A stretch of DNA of 64,000 bases from Anisus vortex (GCA_949126835.1 OX421508.1:19046598-19110597); one strand, 5' to 3'; numbered from the stretch's first letter, positions 10,082 through 21,866 are shown. Translations and numbers: made by a program. The notes: a model not told the origin generated them from the sequence alone.

Positions 10082-10735
10082 TAATGATGTGTGTAAACCA
10101 CCGATACGCTCCCATTAAGAGTACACCGGTGGGCTAATGCATTGGGGGGGGGGGGACAGCCCCTGTTGCGCGTACGAGATTTCATAGCACAGTTGAAAGC
10201 CGATTCGGTGGGGAGGAAGAAATTTACGCAATCATCCCTCTCGCCAAGAACGGTACCTGGATGACCTATAGCAGCGATGGCGAACCTATATGGCACGCGT
10301 GCCACATCTGGCACGCAGAGCCATTTCTGTGGGCACGCGAGCATTTACCAAAAATGGAACAGCTAAGTTATGATATTTGGTTTCAATTGCTGTGTTGGCA
10401 CGTTGAAAGAAATAAGTTGGTCTTGTATTGTACTTTGGGCACGCGGCCTCACAAAGGTTCGCCATCACTGACCTATAGTCTGGAAATTGTACTACCGGTA
10501 AGCTTATTGATCGATAAGTAGGAATACGAGCAATAATGCAGCGTTAATGACCCATTAGGGAATTCGCAGGTTGGAAAAAAGTAGTGCATGTGTAGGTTGT
10601 GCCCCATCGGACAGGGTCTTGGTATGCGTCCCCCCCCCCGGCCCACTCCTCTTACGTTACGCTCTGGACTATAGAGCTGGAAGCGTCGTCCGGTTTTTTA
10701 ATTAAAGAGTCATTAAAAATCGGTGACAAAAAGTT
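10082..10735 (+). repeat. Unclassified repeat, copy B (split by a MITE)
   Basis: Tandem neighbour of copy A, starting 'gtgtaaaccaccgatacgc' and ending 'gtcgtccggttttttaa'. It is enlarged by a 199-bp MITE at 10272-10470. Without that insert and its duplication it is about 446 bp. Confidence 0.65.
10272..10470. mobile_element. hAT MITE with exact 8-bp target duplication
   Basis: Ends 'cagcgatggcgaacc' and 'ggttcgccatcactg' form a near-perfect inverted repeat. Both flanks carry 'acctatag' (10264-10271 and 10471-10478). The interior has repeated 'ggcacgc' motifs. Confidence 0.9.
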
Positions 10736-10749
10736 GAAGCAATAGGCAT

Positions 10750-11850
10750 AACTACTGGTGATGTAGTTTCTTTCCGGGGAATACGCCAACGCTCCCCGAA
10801 ATACGGAGGAAGCTGAAGGACACCTCAGTTAGCAAAACGTCCGACCCAAAACTACTCAGAAAAGTAGCCATGGACACGCTAAATGCCCTACCGCCCAGGG
10901 CTGTCCATGTCTACACCGACGGGTCGGCTAACGCAGACACCGGTTTTGCCGGCTTTGGTGTTTACATAGAGTACCCCGGCAACCCGAATAGAGACGAACT
11001 ATGGGGGCCTTGCGACGGTCTCTGCAACTACGGCGCAGAGATCGAGGCCATCAGCCGGGCTCTGGAGTGGATCCGCCTTCGCCACGTCGAAGGCGCCCTC
11101 GGCTCTACGACCGTCATCATCCTGACTGATGCGTTGTCGGTGCTCCATGTTACTGAGAATCTGAGCAACTGGCCCCCTCAGATAGAGAAAATTCTACTGG
11201 CTTCAGACGAGCTAAGCCAGCGCTTTGGAGACCGCGTGCTACTGCAGTGGGTCCCAGGGCATACAGGCCTACCTGACAACGAGAGAGCAGACCACCTTGC
11301 CAAAAAAGGTGGGCTGAGCACACCCACCTCCGAGGAGCCCGGCAGCACGCCATGCTCCTTTGAGAAGGCCCGTACCTTGATCCGGAGGTGGAAGACAGAA
11401 AAGTGGAACAAGAGCTGGGACAGCTCTGACAAGGGCTGAGAAGTCTGGCGGCATTTGCCCCGCCCTAACCGCGCCGACCCATGGTGTTGCCTAAATAGGT
11501 CTGAACAGAGTATCATATCTCAATTCAGCACTGGCCACTGCCCCATTGGGGCATACTTCGCCAGGTTCCGGCCTAACTACGACTCGCGGTGTCGCCACTG
11601 TGGGGAGGAGGAGGAGACAGTGGAGCATATCCTGCGGGAGTGCCCCCGTCTTGTCGATCGAGGAGATGGGACGGGTGACCCAGTATCCACTAATCTCTAC
11701 GGAGATAGAGCCGTGCTCAAACGCACGGCTGAGTTCTTGTTCAGAGCTACAATGGAATAATACTCCCAGCTCTCGCTTCCAATAGGAGTTCTAGTCTGGT
11801 GAGGGGAGGGCCGACCACCCAATGCGCCTATGTTTGGAGAGGCGCCAAGC
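10750..11850 (+). pseudogene. Non-LTR retrotransposon 3' end: RNase H and zinc tail, one stop
   Basis: Frame 1 is open from before 10870 to 11760 except for one TGA at 11437-11439. The first part is an RNase HI domain with all four acidic residues: YTDGSA, GAEIEAIS, ILTDALSVL and NERADHLAKK, with PGHTG before the last. After the stop the same frame reads DPWCCLNR, then FSTGHCPIGAYFARF and CRHCGEEEETVEHILRECPR, the CCHC-type tail of I/R1/Jockey-like LINEs. Residues 11761-11850 look like 3' UTR. No reverse transcriptase precedes it, so the copy is 5'-truncated. GC content is clearly higher than around it, suggesting a younger insertion. Confidence 0.85.
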
Positions 11851-12159
11851 TGATGTCTACAATCAAAGAAATAATATTTTCAAAACATTTATTTTAAATA
11901 TAAATAAAAATGAATGTTTTCAGCATAAACTATAGACCCAACACAAACAAACGGAAAAAAAACAGTGTAAACACAAAAAATATTTATGCGCCGTTTATCT
12001 TCGGTTGTAAAAAATCATCAATGTTTAAATGAATTTCTTTAAAAAAAAAAGTGCAGATCTGCATGTCCCAAAGGGCGGATTGCAACCAGGTACAGGGCCA
12101 CGATAGCAAAATTACTGGGTCGTTTGGGCCACGGTGGTCGAGCTGGAAAATCTGACGGT
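11851..12159. other. Spacer between LINE fragments
   Basis: AT-rich sequence with a short GC-richer patch at 12060-12159. The patch contains 'gggccacggtggtcgag', which resembles the head of the SINE family. Nothing else recognised. Confidence 0.35.
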
Positions 12160-12277
12160 CAGCACCAGGAAGTTTCTTTCTTCCGGAGTGGCATTCGGGC
12201 ATGGAATGGGTTGCCTGAACAAATCAGGAAAACCAGTAATTTAACATCATAATTTAAAACATTAATAAAAATGCAAG
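12160..12277 (+). pseudogene. CR1-like LINE, C-terminal fragment
   Basis: Reads SFFRSGIRAWNGLPEQIRKT and then SNLTS, followed by a stop and FKTLIKMQD. The same tail appears on the minus strand near 30490-30560 and, more diverged, at 42970-43060, so it belongs to one LINE family. Confidence 0.65.
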
Positions 12278-12546
12278 ACTGTAGCCTAGTAGGTCTTATC
12301 ATGGACAAGCAGGCAAGGAAAAGTCGACTGAGCTGGGAGCCAATTGATGCCCGAATCACCAGAGCAAGATTTTTCTCGACATATGCTAAGATTACTGTCA
12401 TACAGTGCAATGCGCCCACGGAACAAGCAACAGAAGATGAAAAAGACATGTTCTATCCTAACCTGCAAAATCAGATAGATAAATCGCCCCGGCATGATAT
12501 TATGATAATCATGGGAGACCTAAATGCAAAGATTGGATGTGACAAC

Positions 12547-13569
12547 CGAAGCAGGACGTTTGGGCGCAGCCGTTTTGGCGGGACCGTTTTGGCGCGACCG
12601 TTTTGGCGCGACGGACGTTTTGGCGCAGGACGTTTTGGCGCGATGGACTGAAAACACATCACATCATTTAATCAAAATAACTTAATAACTTCATTTGATG
12701 AAAACAATATTTTTTGTATAATAAATGAAACAAATATGAACTAAAACATATTAAAACCATGTATATATTTGATTATTAAATTTTAATAACTTAGTTTTGT
12801 ATGAACTGATTGAATAATAAATAATGTAAATAATGACAAATAATGTAATAATATTAAATAATGACAACTGAAACTGCTTATTTTCCGCTCCCAATCTAGA
12901 TAACCACAATAAAATAATTATATCTGATTTGTACGCATATTGTTGACTGGACGCGATGACCACTCCTTATTGACCATTCCAAATAAAAAAAAGTTTCTTT
13001 TGATCTATTTACTACCCAGCCAGTATTCTAAAACATCCATTGTTGTCATTAATTCTCTGACCATCTTGACTACGATTGACCCTGGTTTTAATCACTCCCA
13101 ACTTTTTTACAACAGTCAAGTTATTTGAAAGGTGTGGCCACTGAGTTACATCATGAACATGTGTAGTTATTAGAATTTTGTTGAAAGACTAGCACGCGTA
13201 ATTTTCGCATATAGGCCTAATGTTCTAGGGGTTTAATAAAAAAAAAAAAAAAAAAACGTCCATATTAAGACGACATATAGATAAACAGATAAATAGATAA
13301 GCATTTTAGGCCGACAAATAGATACTTAAGTCTTTATGCATATAGGCCTATAAAAAAACACAGTTTTTAAAGTTTAATAGTCCTATAAATGCATTAACGT
13401 AGGCCTACATCGTTTTAAATTATTATTATTTATTTTTAGTTTCATTTATTATACAACAAAAAAAAATGTTTTTCTCAATTATTTCCTCGCGCCAAAACGT
13501 CCCGCGCCAAAACGGCTCGCGCCAAAACGGCCCGCGCCAAAACGGCCCGCGCCAAATCGTCACGTACCG
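12547..13569. mobile_element. Foldback-type DNA transposon with internally repeated TIRs
   Basis: The left arm (12547-12650) holds tandem copies of 'ccgttttggcgcga'; the right arm (13487-13569) holds the inverse, 'tcgcgccaaaacgg'-like copies. The flanks are an exact 8-bp duplication 'gtgacaac' (12539-12546 and 13570-13577), and removing the element restores the LINE frame. The interior is AT-rich with no transposase, so it is non-autonomous. Superfamily uncertain; 8 bp would suit hAT or a Mutator-like foldback. Confidence 0.88.
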
Positions 13570-13661
13570 GTGACAACAGTGGTTATGAGAATTGCATGGA
13601 CAAGGAAGCCATCAGGGAAAGAAACAACAATGGTCAACGCCTCATTGATATATGCCAACAG

Positions 13662-15613
13662 TAGGGGTCCGCAACCTTGTGCCAAACTAGGATTTCAAAA
13701 TCATTCAGCGTGCCAAAAGCCTGCTCAACTGTATTATTTTTATAAAATTTATTTAGAACCTTAGCAAGACCAAGACCAAAAGAAAAGGAGCGTAGGCCTA
13801 ATAGAGATAATCGTAAAAGCGTTTTACGGCCATTATCGTTTTTAATCCATTCATAGCCAAAGCTAATAGGGCCTACACTTTTTTATTCAACTTCCACATT
13901 AATGGTTAATGTATCAAGTATCAACATTTATATTTACTTGTCAAGATGTAGTTATATGGTTCTATTAATAGCTATAAATTTATTATAGTTTGATCTCCGC
14001 TAATATATTATGTACCTATATCGTGAAACCATAACAGTACAGTTAAGTGGAATAGATACGTAGTAATCATACGCACTGGGTAGTTAATGTAATGTTTAAA
14101 ATGTAAATATAAATTATTTAGTCATATAAAAGTATACATTTCAAATATCTAATATAGTTTTATCATTTTAAAGCCATAGATCTAAATTGTAAGCCTTCTT
14201 TTTTAAAAGGAAAAAAAACATTAGAAATATTAACGCAAAGAAAACGGGTTAATTGTCTCCCTTCAATTAAATTCTCCATAATATTATTTTGATGCTAGTG
14301 ATTCCAAAGTGATTCAAAACGTGTTCATTTAATTTTAACTATTGTTACTTATAAATTATTTTTTCTTTATAAAAATTCAGCACTATGATCTTTTTTTTCA
14401 ATGTGTAATTAGATGTATAAAATTAATTTACGTTGTAAATAAACATTTTTGCATTAATAATGTCGATTTGAGGAATTTATTTTTTTAAACATTAATAATA
14501 ACAATTACATAATGTCATGCTAGTATATAAGCGCCTTTTTTTTATAGCAATAGTAAAACAAACAAATTTGTTTTAGAATTAGTTATAATTATGCTTAATT
14601 AATATATATGAGCATAAACACGCTTTTGAATGTAATTAGCATGTATCAACAGCGCCTTTTCATTGAATGCTCTTCGCTAATTGTTCATTGTCAGGTACAT
14701 ATTTAGTCACTTCTGAGTGGTCAAGTGTAAGTGACTCTTTGTATACTTAAAACAGCTTTCATATGCGATAAAATATGTTCACTAGAGTAAATTAAACTAA
14801 AATCTGAAAGTAGAGCGACTGCCATTTACAATAGCAGATGGCTTTTCTAAGCAGCTTCCTATTTCTGATTTTCCCAAAATCGTAACATTTCGATGCCCAT
14901 TTTTCGGATATTTAAACTGAAAAAAATGCCAATATCCCTCCACTATATACAGATTCATATCTAATTAGTTTGTAGTATGATGATGCCAGTAAGGCTTGGT
15001 GTGGTATAGAAATACGAGTCAATGAATTTGAAAGTCTTGCCTTTGTTTAGAAAACTCCGCAATGAGTTCTTCAATGTACTTCTGAAAAAGCTCATCTATC
15101 TTAATTTGCCTTAAATTAAGGAAATAGTTAAATGTTTTGAAATTGATTTCACGACAAGATATGTCCAGTTTGAATGCAAATCCATTACAGTTATCCAACA
15201 CTACAAGTGCTTTTCGACCCCTGAGATGTGTCGCCGTGTCATTCCGCATTCAATACCGGAAATGTTTTGTTTTCATCAAGATACACCTTAATTGCTTCCA
15301 GTCAAGAAACGAATGTATCCAAGATTTGGCCTATATTCGTATCACCTTCTTCTAGAAGAGACTTAAGCAACTATAAAGTTAAATTCAATCACAGATCACA
15401 AGTCCATGCTTCGCATACAAACATTCCTGAACTTAAGCAGTCGACGTCTAGTGTGATTCCCATGTAGTTCACCACACAGCAGCTATTAGTTATGCTGACG
15501 TAAGTTGTTTTGACTTGCATTAAAAAATCTCTTTCCTGGAGGTCTCTCGCGTACCAATGAAAATCTTTCTGCGTGCCAAGTCTGGCACGCGTTTCTTAGG
15601 CTGCCAATCCCTG
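13662..15613 (-). mobile_element. hAT element, decayed, inserted in the LINE
   Basis: The left end 'taggggtccgcaacc' pairs with the right end 'ggctgccaatccctg'. The flanks 'gccaacag' (13654-13661) and 'gcctagag' (15614-15621) agree at 6 of 8 bases, and the LINE frame resumes across the gap (ICLENGLV). On the minus strand 15019-15249 is a short open frame with ALVVLDNCNGFAFKLDISCR and IEELIAEFSKQRQDF, which I take as a transposase remnant. The interior shares sequence with 17790-19332, 20612-20827 and 27290-27360. Confidence 0.75.
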
Positions 15614-16514
15614 GCCTAGAGAATGGCCTGGTGATAGGAGGTAGTGTTTTCCAGCAAAAGAATATTCACAGAGCCACCTGGACCTCTCCTGACAACAGGA
15701 CAAAGAATCAGATTGACCACATTGCCATCAACTAGAAGTGGAGAAGAAGTATGAAAGATGTCAAGGCGATTAAGGGTGCCGGCGTTGGTAGTGACCATAA
15801 CCTTGTCTTATACAAACTCAAACTAAAGAAAGTTACCAAAACTCCTAGTTACGAACTCTATGACTCTTCCAAATTGAAAGACGCATGAGTAAAAAACAGT
15901 TTTGTGTTGGAACTACAAAATAGGTTCAGCCAACTAGAAAATCTTTTAGAAGACGATATCAACAAACACTGCGATAAGATTGTATATGTATAACACTGAG
16001 ACCAGTAAAACAACACTAGGGCATATGGCACAAAACAAGACAGAGAAAGGAATGGATCTCAGATGCCACATGGAGCCTCATAGAACAAAGAAAGGAGGCA
16101 AAGCGGAAAATGCTCACAAAAAATGGAGAAAGTAATGCAGAAGCTAGACAGGATTACAAAAGACTCAACATTGACGTAATGCGAAGTGCAAGACAAGACA
16201 AAAGAGATTATGACGACAACATGGCACCTAGAGGCACAAGTAGCATAAAGGCGATAACCAAACAGTCTACAAAATTATTAATTCCCTTACGGGAGGTCTA
16301 AGGAGCAAATCGACGACTGTTAAATATAAAAATGGAAAGAATCTGACGACAGAGAAAGACCAGCTCCAGAGGTGGGCAGAATATTTTGAAGATATCCTAA
16401 ATAGACCCTGAAATAGAGAGTGACATCACAAACATTTTACAAATTGAAGTGTCAAAAGGGCCCCTTTTCTGGAACAAGAAATAGTCGAAGCCATCAAACA
16501 GACCAAAGGAAACA

Positions 16515-16801
16515 TGTGAAACTGGTTCCGCTGGCGAACGGGCATTCTCATACGTGGGCCCGTCCGCATGGAATGCCCTCCCACTACAATTTCGACAGTG
16601 CCCTAGCCTTGACACTTTCAGAAGCTGAAGACCTAGCTAGTCAATTAACAGTTTATTATTTTACTATTTTATTATTTCCCATTTATACATTTTTGTCTTT
16701 TATTCGTTGTCTGTACTAAGTCTGTAACTGTTGACAGCGCATAGAACTGTTTCAAGCGGGATATGCGCTATACAAGTCTTATTATTATTATTATTATTAT
16801 T
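16515..16801 (+). mobile_element. 5'-truncated CR1/L2-like LINE with 10-bp target duplication
   Basis: It reads AFSYVGPSAWNALPLQFRQC and then the 3' UTR 'gcgggatatgcgctatac', ending in a (TTA)n tail. The exact repeat 'aaaggaaaca' flanks it at 16505-16514 and 16802-16811. Its removal joins the host LINE as IKQTKGNKAPGEY. Confidence 0.88.
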
Positions 16802-17225
16802 AAAGGAAACAAGGCGCCAGGAGAGTATAGACTTACGGCAGACATGCTCAAGTCCAGCCCAACACTGTGAGCAAGAACACTGGTTGGACTTTTTAACAAA
16901 GTATGGGACAAAGAGCAGGTGCCTACCCCAAGGAAACGAGGGATTATTGTCAAAGTCCCCCCAAAAAAGCGACCTAAACATATGTGAGAATTGGAGAGGG
17001 ATAAATCTATTGTCTGCAACAGGAAAAATCTTTTGTAGAATCCTACTGATGAGAATGAGAACAGGAATAGAGAGAGTCCTACGTGAAGAACAAGATGGGT
17101 TGAGAGCTGGAATCTCATGCCATGATCAAATCTTTGTCCTGCGTACCATAGTGGAACAGTCATTGGAATGGAACTTCTCTTTGTACATCAACTACATAGA
17201 TTTTGAAAAGGCATTCGATTGCATC

Positions 17226-17495
17226 CACTGTGGCAGAGCGGAAGCGCGTTCGGCTGGCGTAGTTAAGGTCCTGGGTTCGAATCCTGGTGAAGGCTAGGAT
17301 TTGTTCCCGTGTCTGAAGGGTGTCCCAGAGTCTACCCAGCTCTGGTGAGTACCTGACATTAGTTGGGGTAAGTTAAGGCAGCTGGGCATTGTGTTGGCAA
17401 CACAATCCCCTAGAATGTCATAGCCACAGAAACTGGTTAAAACTGCTTCACAAGCCCTATGGATCAATTTAGTCCGATGGGATACTTTACATTTT
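17226..17495 (+). repeat. tRNA-derived SINE interrupting the LINE
   Basis: The head 'gtggcagagcggaagcgcg' and B box 'gggttcgaatcctgg' are well kept, followed by the usual body. It starts within the LINE reverse transcriptase motif DFEKAFDCIH and no LINE sequence resumes after it. Confidence 0.88.
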
Positions 17496-17789
17496 TACTA
17501 TATAAATATAAGTTAATATACTTCTCAGTATATTTGTTCAGTATATATCCTACCAACAAAGCGGCTCTAAGCAATTTTAAATATAAGTAATGATAATTTA
17601 CGTTGTCCTATCATGTCCGATAAGTGTATTGAATTTGACACTTGTAATTTGACGTCCTTACATAGCTTGTCACTATTAACTTTGGCATTCTTTGTATACA
17701 ACCTTAGCTGACTAACCACCTGTTCGTGTGTCAACTGACTTCAACATCTAGTTTTATTTAGCTTTATTTAGGAGAAGAATGGATCAAAA
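17496..17789. other. Unassigned AT-rich spacer
   Basis: No gene or clear element boundary seen. Confidence 0.3.
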
Positions 17790-19332
17790 CAGTAGGGGCT
17801 ACAAAACAAGAGGGATCGTTTTTCTGGCATGATGTGACAAATTCGGATACTTCTTAAACACAAATAATATTTTTTTTATTTTTCGAAAAGGTTTTCAAAT
17901 TTTATGCTATTGTCTAGTCTATGTCAGATTTAATCTCAAAGAATTCTATTTGACAACAGTAAATACTGCCTTCCTCTGCAAAGTCAATGATTTGGTACAA
18001 CATTTTCAGTTTCATCCAATACCTTCTGGAATCTGCAAAATCGGTCTGCTTACTCAGTAAGCAGCTTTGTATCGCTTACTGCATTTGTCCTACAATCGAG
18101 CCTAGGAAATCCAGTCTTCCAGATTGCAAGGCAGGTGAAAACGGGTTTGTAGGAACGTTTTTTTCCCAATTGAGACGGGAAATGATGGAACTGTTCTCAA
18201 AGTCAAATACGCATAGCAAGCTTAGTTTATGGGTTCAATTGCAGACATTTTCCTTGCATGTTCAGATATAGTTCTGAAAGTTGATATGTAATTCTGTTAG
18301 TGTTAGAACCGCTAATGAGTCATTTCTTGTATAAATTGAAATATATTTGAGATTAAGGCATGTAGGCCTAATTAGATAGAGAGTTAGGGCTTTTTCATAA
18401 GTGCGTCGAATTAATCAAAGCGAAGTTTTCTAACCAAAGGCAAGACTTTAAAAAACTTTTCAAAAATGGGCATCCAAACGTGCCCATTTGCTGAATAAAT
18501 CAGAAAGGAAGCTTCTTAGCTTAGGAAAGTCATCTACTATTCTCAACTGATAGGCATTCGCTCTTCTACTTTCAGCTATTGGTTCAACTTACACTTATAA
18601 AGAACTAAAAATAAGTCCTTAATTTTTTTAAATTACAAAACATAACAGTGGAAATGTGGAAACAATTTTTTTATTAGGCCTAAAAGGGAGATACCGGGTA
18701 ATTAAAGCAATTTTTTAGCGCTAATAATTTTAGTATGTTTCTTTTTTTTATATATAAAAAAAAAACGGCTTACACGTTATAACTTTGAAATGAACAAACT
18801 TTAAAAAGTATTTAAAAATTGTATAAATAGTTTATGACTAAAGAATATCTATGTATACTATCAAACATTACATTAACTACCCAGTTTGTCTGATTACTAC
18901 GTATCTATTCGCTTAACTAATATATATATTTATGATTATAAGACGTCAAACACATCTCTGAGATTACTGAGATCACAATATAATTCATGTTAGTGTTAGA
19001 TCATCATCCTGAGTACCAACATAATGTTAAGATTTTAGACAATAATTACCATAAATTATGTGTAAGTTAGGTAGACTAATAAAATATTGTATTTGATATA
19101 AATGCAAATAAAAAGGAGGATTTAAATCACAAACACGTTTTTTTTTTTATTAAATATCAAACGCTTGAAATATTTTTTCTATAAATAATCTCCTTTGCTT
19201 TTGGCCTTGGTCTTGCTACGGAGTTAAATTAATTGTCCTATAAAAATATTTTTAAGTATAATAGAATAGGTTGACTTTTAGGCGGTTGGCACGCAGAATG
19301 ATTTAAGAATCCTAGTTTGGCCGACCCCTGAT
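17790..19332 (+). mobile_element. Decayed hAT fragment, inverted relative to 13662-15613
   Basis: The right end 'ggccgacccctg', read on the minus strand, gives 'caggggtcggccaaactagg', matching the left end of the hAT at 13662. Interior stretches near 18863-18920 match 14050-14090 in inverted order. The left terminus is missing or unrecognisable; the start given is approximate. Confidence 0.5.
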
Positions 19333-19424
19333 ATATTATGCAACTCAACACACAACATTGTTTTACCCATAGATTAGATATTTTTCTCTTTTGTGTTGGC
19401 CCTACCCCTCCTTATTAGCTACTC

Positions 19425-19890
19425 ATCATCATTAATCCCATGACCGTTGTGGTCGTTGGGGGGGGGGGGAGCGAATGGACACTTCGGCAGTCAACTTTCT
19501 CCACTTTTGCCTATCTTGCACGGTTGTCAATAGTTGAGTCAACTGCAGCCCTGTCCAATACTTTACATTGTCGAACCAGCATCTCCGCTGACGGCCTCTC
19601 CTACCGCCCACCTTCCACCGTGCCCTGGAGGATTGTTTTTGTCAGGCTATTGTGCCGCAACACAAGACCGAACCATGTCAGTTTGCGTCGTTTGATTGTA
19701 GCCATAATGTTTTCTTGAGGGCCTGCAATTGAGGATATTATGTCCCACACATACGCATTAGTCCTGTGTTCTGCGTAGGAAATTCGAAGTATTTTTCTCA
19801 TGCATTTATTTTCGAACGCCTGCAACTTGTTTTCAGTTGTTGCATGAAATATAACATTATAAATCGGCATCGATTTCAACACCATTTCCC
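19425..19890 (-). pseudogene. LINE reverse transcriptase C-terminus
   Basis: The minus strand encodes ENKLQAFENKCMRKILRISY, then RKLTWFGLVLRHNSLTKTIL and GTVEGGRRGRQR. This is the familiar C-terminal region of snail and flatworm endonuclease-RT elements. It runs through a frameshift into DRQKWRKLTAE and a short 'gatgatgatgag' tail. 5'-truncated. Confidence 0.8.
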
Positions 19891-20611
19891 CCTAACTACT
19901 CCATTGATGTGAAGCTTTAATTATGATTTATTTGAGTTTTTGAAATGATTTATTTTATTTGCTATAAGTTTAAAGTTGACACGGAGAAAATGTGGTTTTA
20001 TTACTTCCCTTAAATCAAAGGGAGAGAATGGCTTTAAAAAAATGGAAATATAGCAACACCGAGCGAATTTGGAGAAAGAAAAAGTAGATGATCTAGATCA
20101 GCGGTGTGCAACAGGCGGCCCGCGGGTCACAACACAGCCCGCCAAGTCTTTTAATGTGCCCCCCCCCATACACCATCTATCTGCGATATTTTAAAACCCG
20201 TGTATAAATAGTGTAAATACGTGTTTAGAATGTGTATCTCCTTATTTGTTACTTTCAATTCCGTATAGGCTAGGGTCTAATGACAAAAACTAGTGTACAC
20301 CCCTTCTCAACTTATAGAGTTAAGTACCGCTCAGCAGACATCGGTGCTTTTCATCGAAACAAATATTCAGACGTGGAATTTTTCAATTTCATTATATATA
20401 TACGTGCCTAGACAAGAATGCAAAGCGGCAAAGGGAGATAGAGAGTTGAGATGGCGGTAAAAACAATCGTCCGGATGCAGAGATAAGAAGAGGAGCATTA
20501 AATTTTGCCACCTTTTTTTTCTGTTACAACTAGTTCAGTTATGTGTGAGCGAGGCAAATATCCGTTGTTTTTAACTGGTGATTACTGTACTACTGCGATA
20601 GTACCCTAATA
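19891..20611. other. Spacer with one-ended hAT-like terminus
   Basis: At 20099 'cagcggtgtgcaacaggcgg' followed by 'cccgcggg' looks like a hAT terminus, but I found no partner. Otherwise AT-rich with nothing recognised. Confidence 0.35.
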
Positions 20612-20827
20612 CAGGGGTCGGCAACCTTTTGATAATAGTGTGCCAAAGTAGGATTTCTAATTTATTTAGCGTGTCAACAGCTTAAAAGTAATTCTGCTCT
20701 AGCACTCAATTTCTTGCAGAAGAGACCTGGATTCTCTCTTTTTTTAGAGTCTTCCGCGTGCCATTAAAAATCTCTCTGCGTGCCAAGTGCCAAGTCTGGA
20801 ACGTGTTTCGTAGGTTGCCGAACACTG
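20612..20827. mobile_element. hAT MITE, 216 bp
   Basis: Ends 'caggggtcggcaacc' and 'ggttgccgaacactg'. The flanks 'ccctaata' and 'cccttata' agree at 7 of 8 bases. The inside ('gtgccaaagtaggatttc', 'ctgcgtgccaagt') matches the hAT at 13662-15613, so it is a deletion derivative of that family. Confidence 0.85.
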
Positions 20828-21109
20828 CCCTTATAGAATGGGGATATGGTAGGCTAGCTTTCTGCTTTCAGGACATGACCAAATTCACGGAGTGTAAGTC
20901 TAGGTCTATCCTACCTCTATCGGCGGGTCGTGGCATTCGAAATCATCAGCTGCTCAACAAAAGGTGCTAAAAATTTGACCACATGTAATTGACACTGGAT
21001 AGAGTCTTATTTTGGACCATGACGCATAGTCTATGGGCCTAGATATCTACCACCTGCAACTGTGGCAAGATATTTTTAAGGCACTACACTATACAACGTT
21101 TTGTGGTGT

Positions 21110-21325
21110 ATAAAATTGGTTGTTATCTATAGGCCCTATCTTGTTATTGTTATCTAAAATGGGTTGTTATCTATAGGCCCTATCTTGTTATTGTTATCTA
21201 AAATGGGTTGTTATCTATAGGCCCTATCTTGTTATTGTTATCTAAAATGGGTTGTTATCTATAGGCCCTATCTTGTTATTGTTATCTAAAATGGGTTGTT
21301 ATCTAAGCTTATCTTGTTATTATTA
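21110..21325 (+). repeat. 44-bp minisatellite, about 4.5 copies
   Basis: Nearly identical 44-bp units containing 'gggttgttatctataggccc' then 'tatcttgttattgttatcta'. High identity points to recent expansion. Confidence 0.92.
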
Positions 21326-21863
21326 TTCATATATATTTTCTTTCGTTTTTTTTCACCATCTTATTGTGTTTAATATTCTTTTTTTTTTAAATCATTTTTC
21401 TCTCAAAGTAAGTCTTCCTTTACCCAAGTGAATCTGATGAAAGATTATTAATTGCAATCAACTTTGTTAATAAGTGACGCCACATTACCATCAACATTAT
21501 CATTTCTTAAAGACTATTGATATAATACTAAGAGTGGTATCTCCTGTATCTGTATCCTATTTATAAACCAAAACCAAAATAATGGCAAGAAAAAAAAAGG
21601 GGGGTTTGAAAATCGTTACAAAAACAAGAAAAAGAGAACGCAATGCATCCTACAGTGCTACCTGCGTCTCACGTGACATTTTCTGATGTTGGCAAACCAG
21701 GAAATTGTAAAATTAGGCGTCCATGGCTTGCACACCTCCTGTTCCCTGGCTCTATCTCAGTGTGTGCGCGTTTGATTTTTGCCCCAACGTGCCGGTACGT
21801 TTGATTTCAAGATGGAACACATCTCTCATGGTTGTTATCAAAATACTGTAGTGAGTTAACTAG

Positions 21864-21866
<3 letters not shown>

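Larger units (their letters stand above)
12283..17225 (+). pseudogene. Non-LTR retrotransposon (endonuclease-RT), split by three insertions
   Basis: One ancient LINE read in four blocks: 12283-12546, 13570-13661, 15614-16514 and 16802-17225. Block 1 is apurinic-endonuclease-like (IMDKQARKSRLSWEPIDARI, TVIQCNAPTEQATEDEKD, IIMGDLNAKIG). Block 2 continues with DNSGYENCMDKEAIRERNNN. Block 3 continues with NGLVIGGSVFQQKNIHRATW, then DNRTKNQIDHIAIN and GSDHNLVLYKLKLK. Block 4 is the start of the reverse transcriptase (KAPGEYRLTADMLKSSP, IDFEKAFDCIH). It resembles the endonuclease-RT elements common in snails and flatworms (RTE/Nimb-like; clade by inference). Stops and frameshifts are frequent. A SINE ends it at 17226. 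Confidence 0.8.

Noticed and set aside
10870..11760. Cellular RNase H gene
   Set aside because: The CCHC tail after the domain, the in-frame stop, the 3' UTR-like end and the repeat context mark it as a LINE fragment.
17987..18271. 94-codon plus-strand frame
   Set aside because: Lies in a decayed hAT fragment; I could not match it to a transposase motif and do not claim a gene.
21110..21325. Possible CRISPR-like array at the 44-bp repeats
   Set aside because: The units are contiguous with no unique spacers and the DNA is eukaryotic; it is a plain minisatellite.
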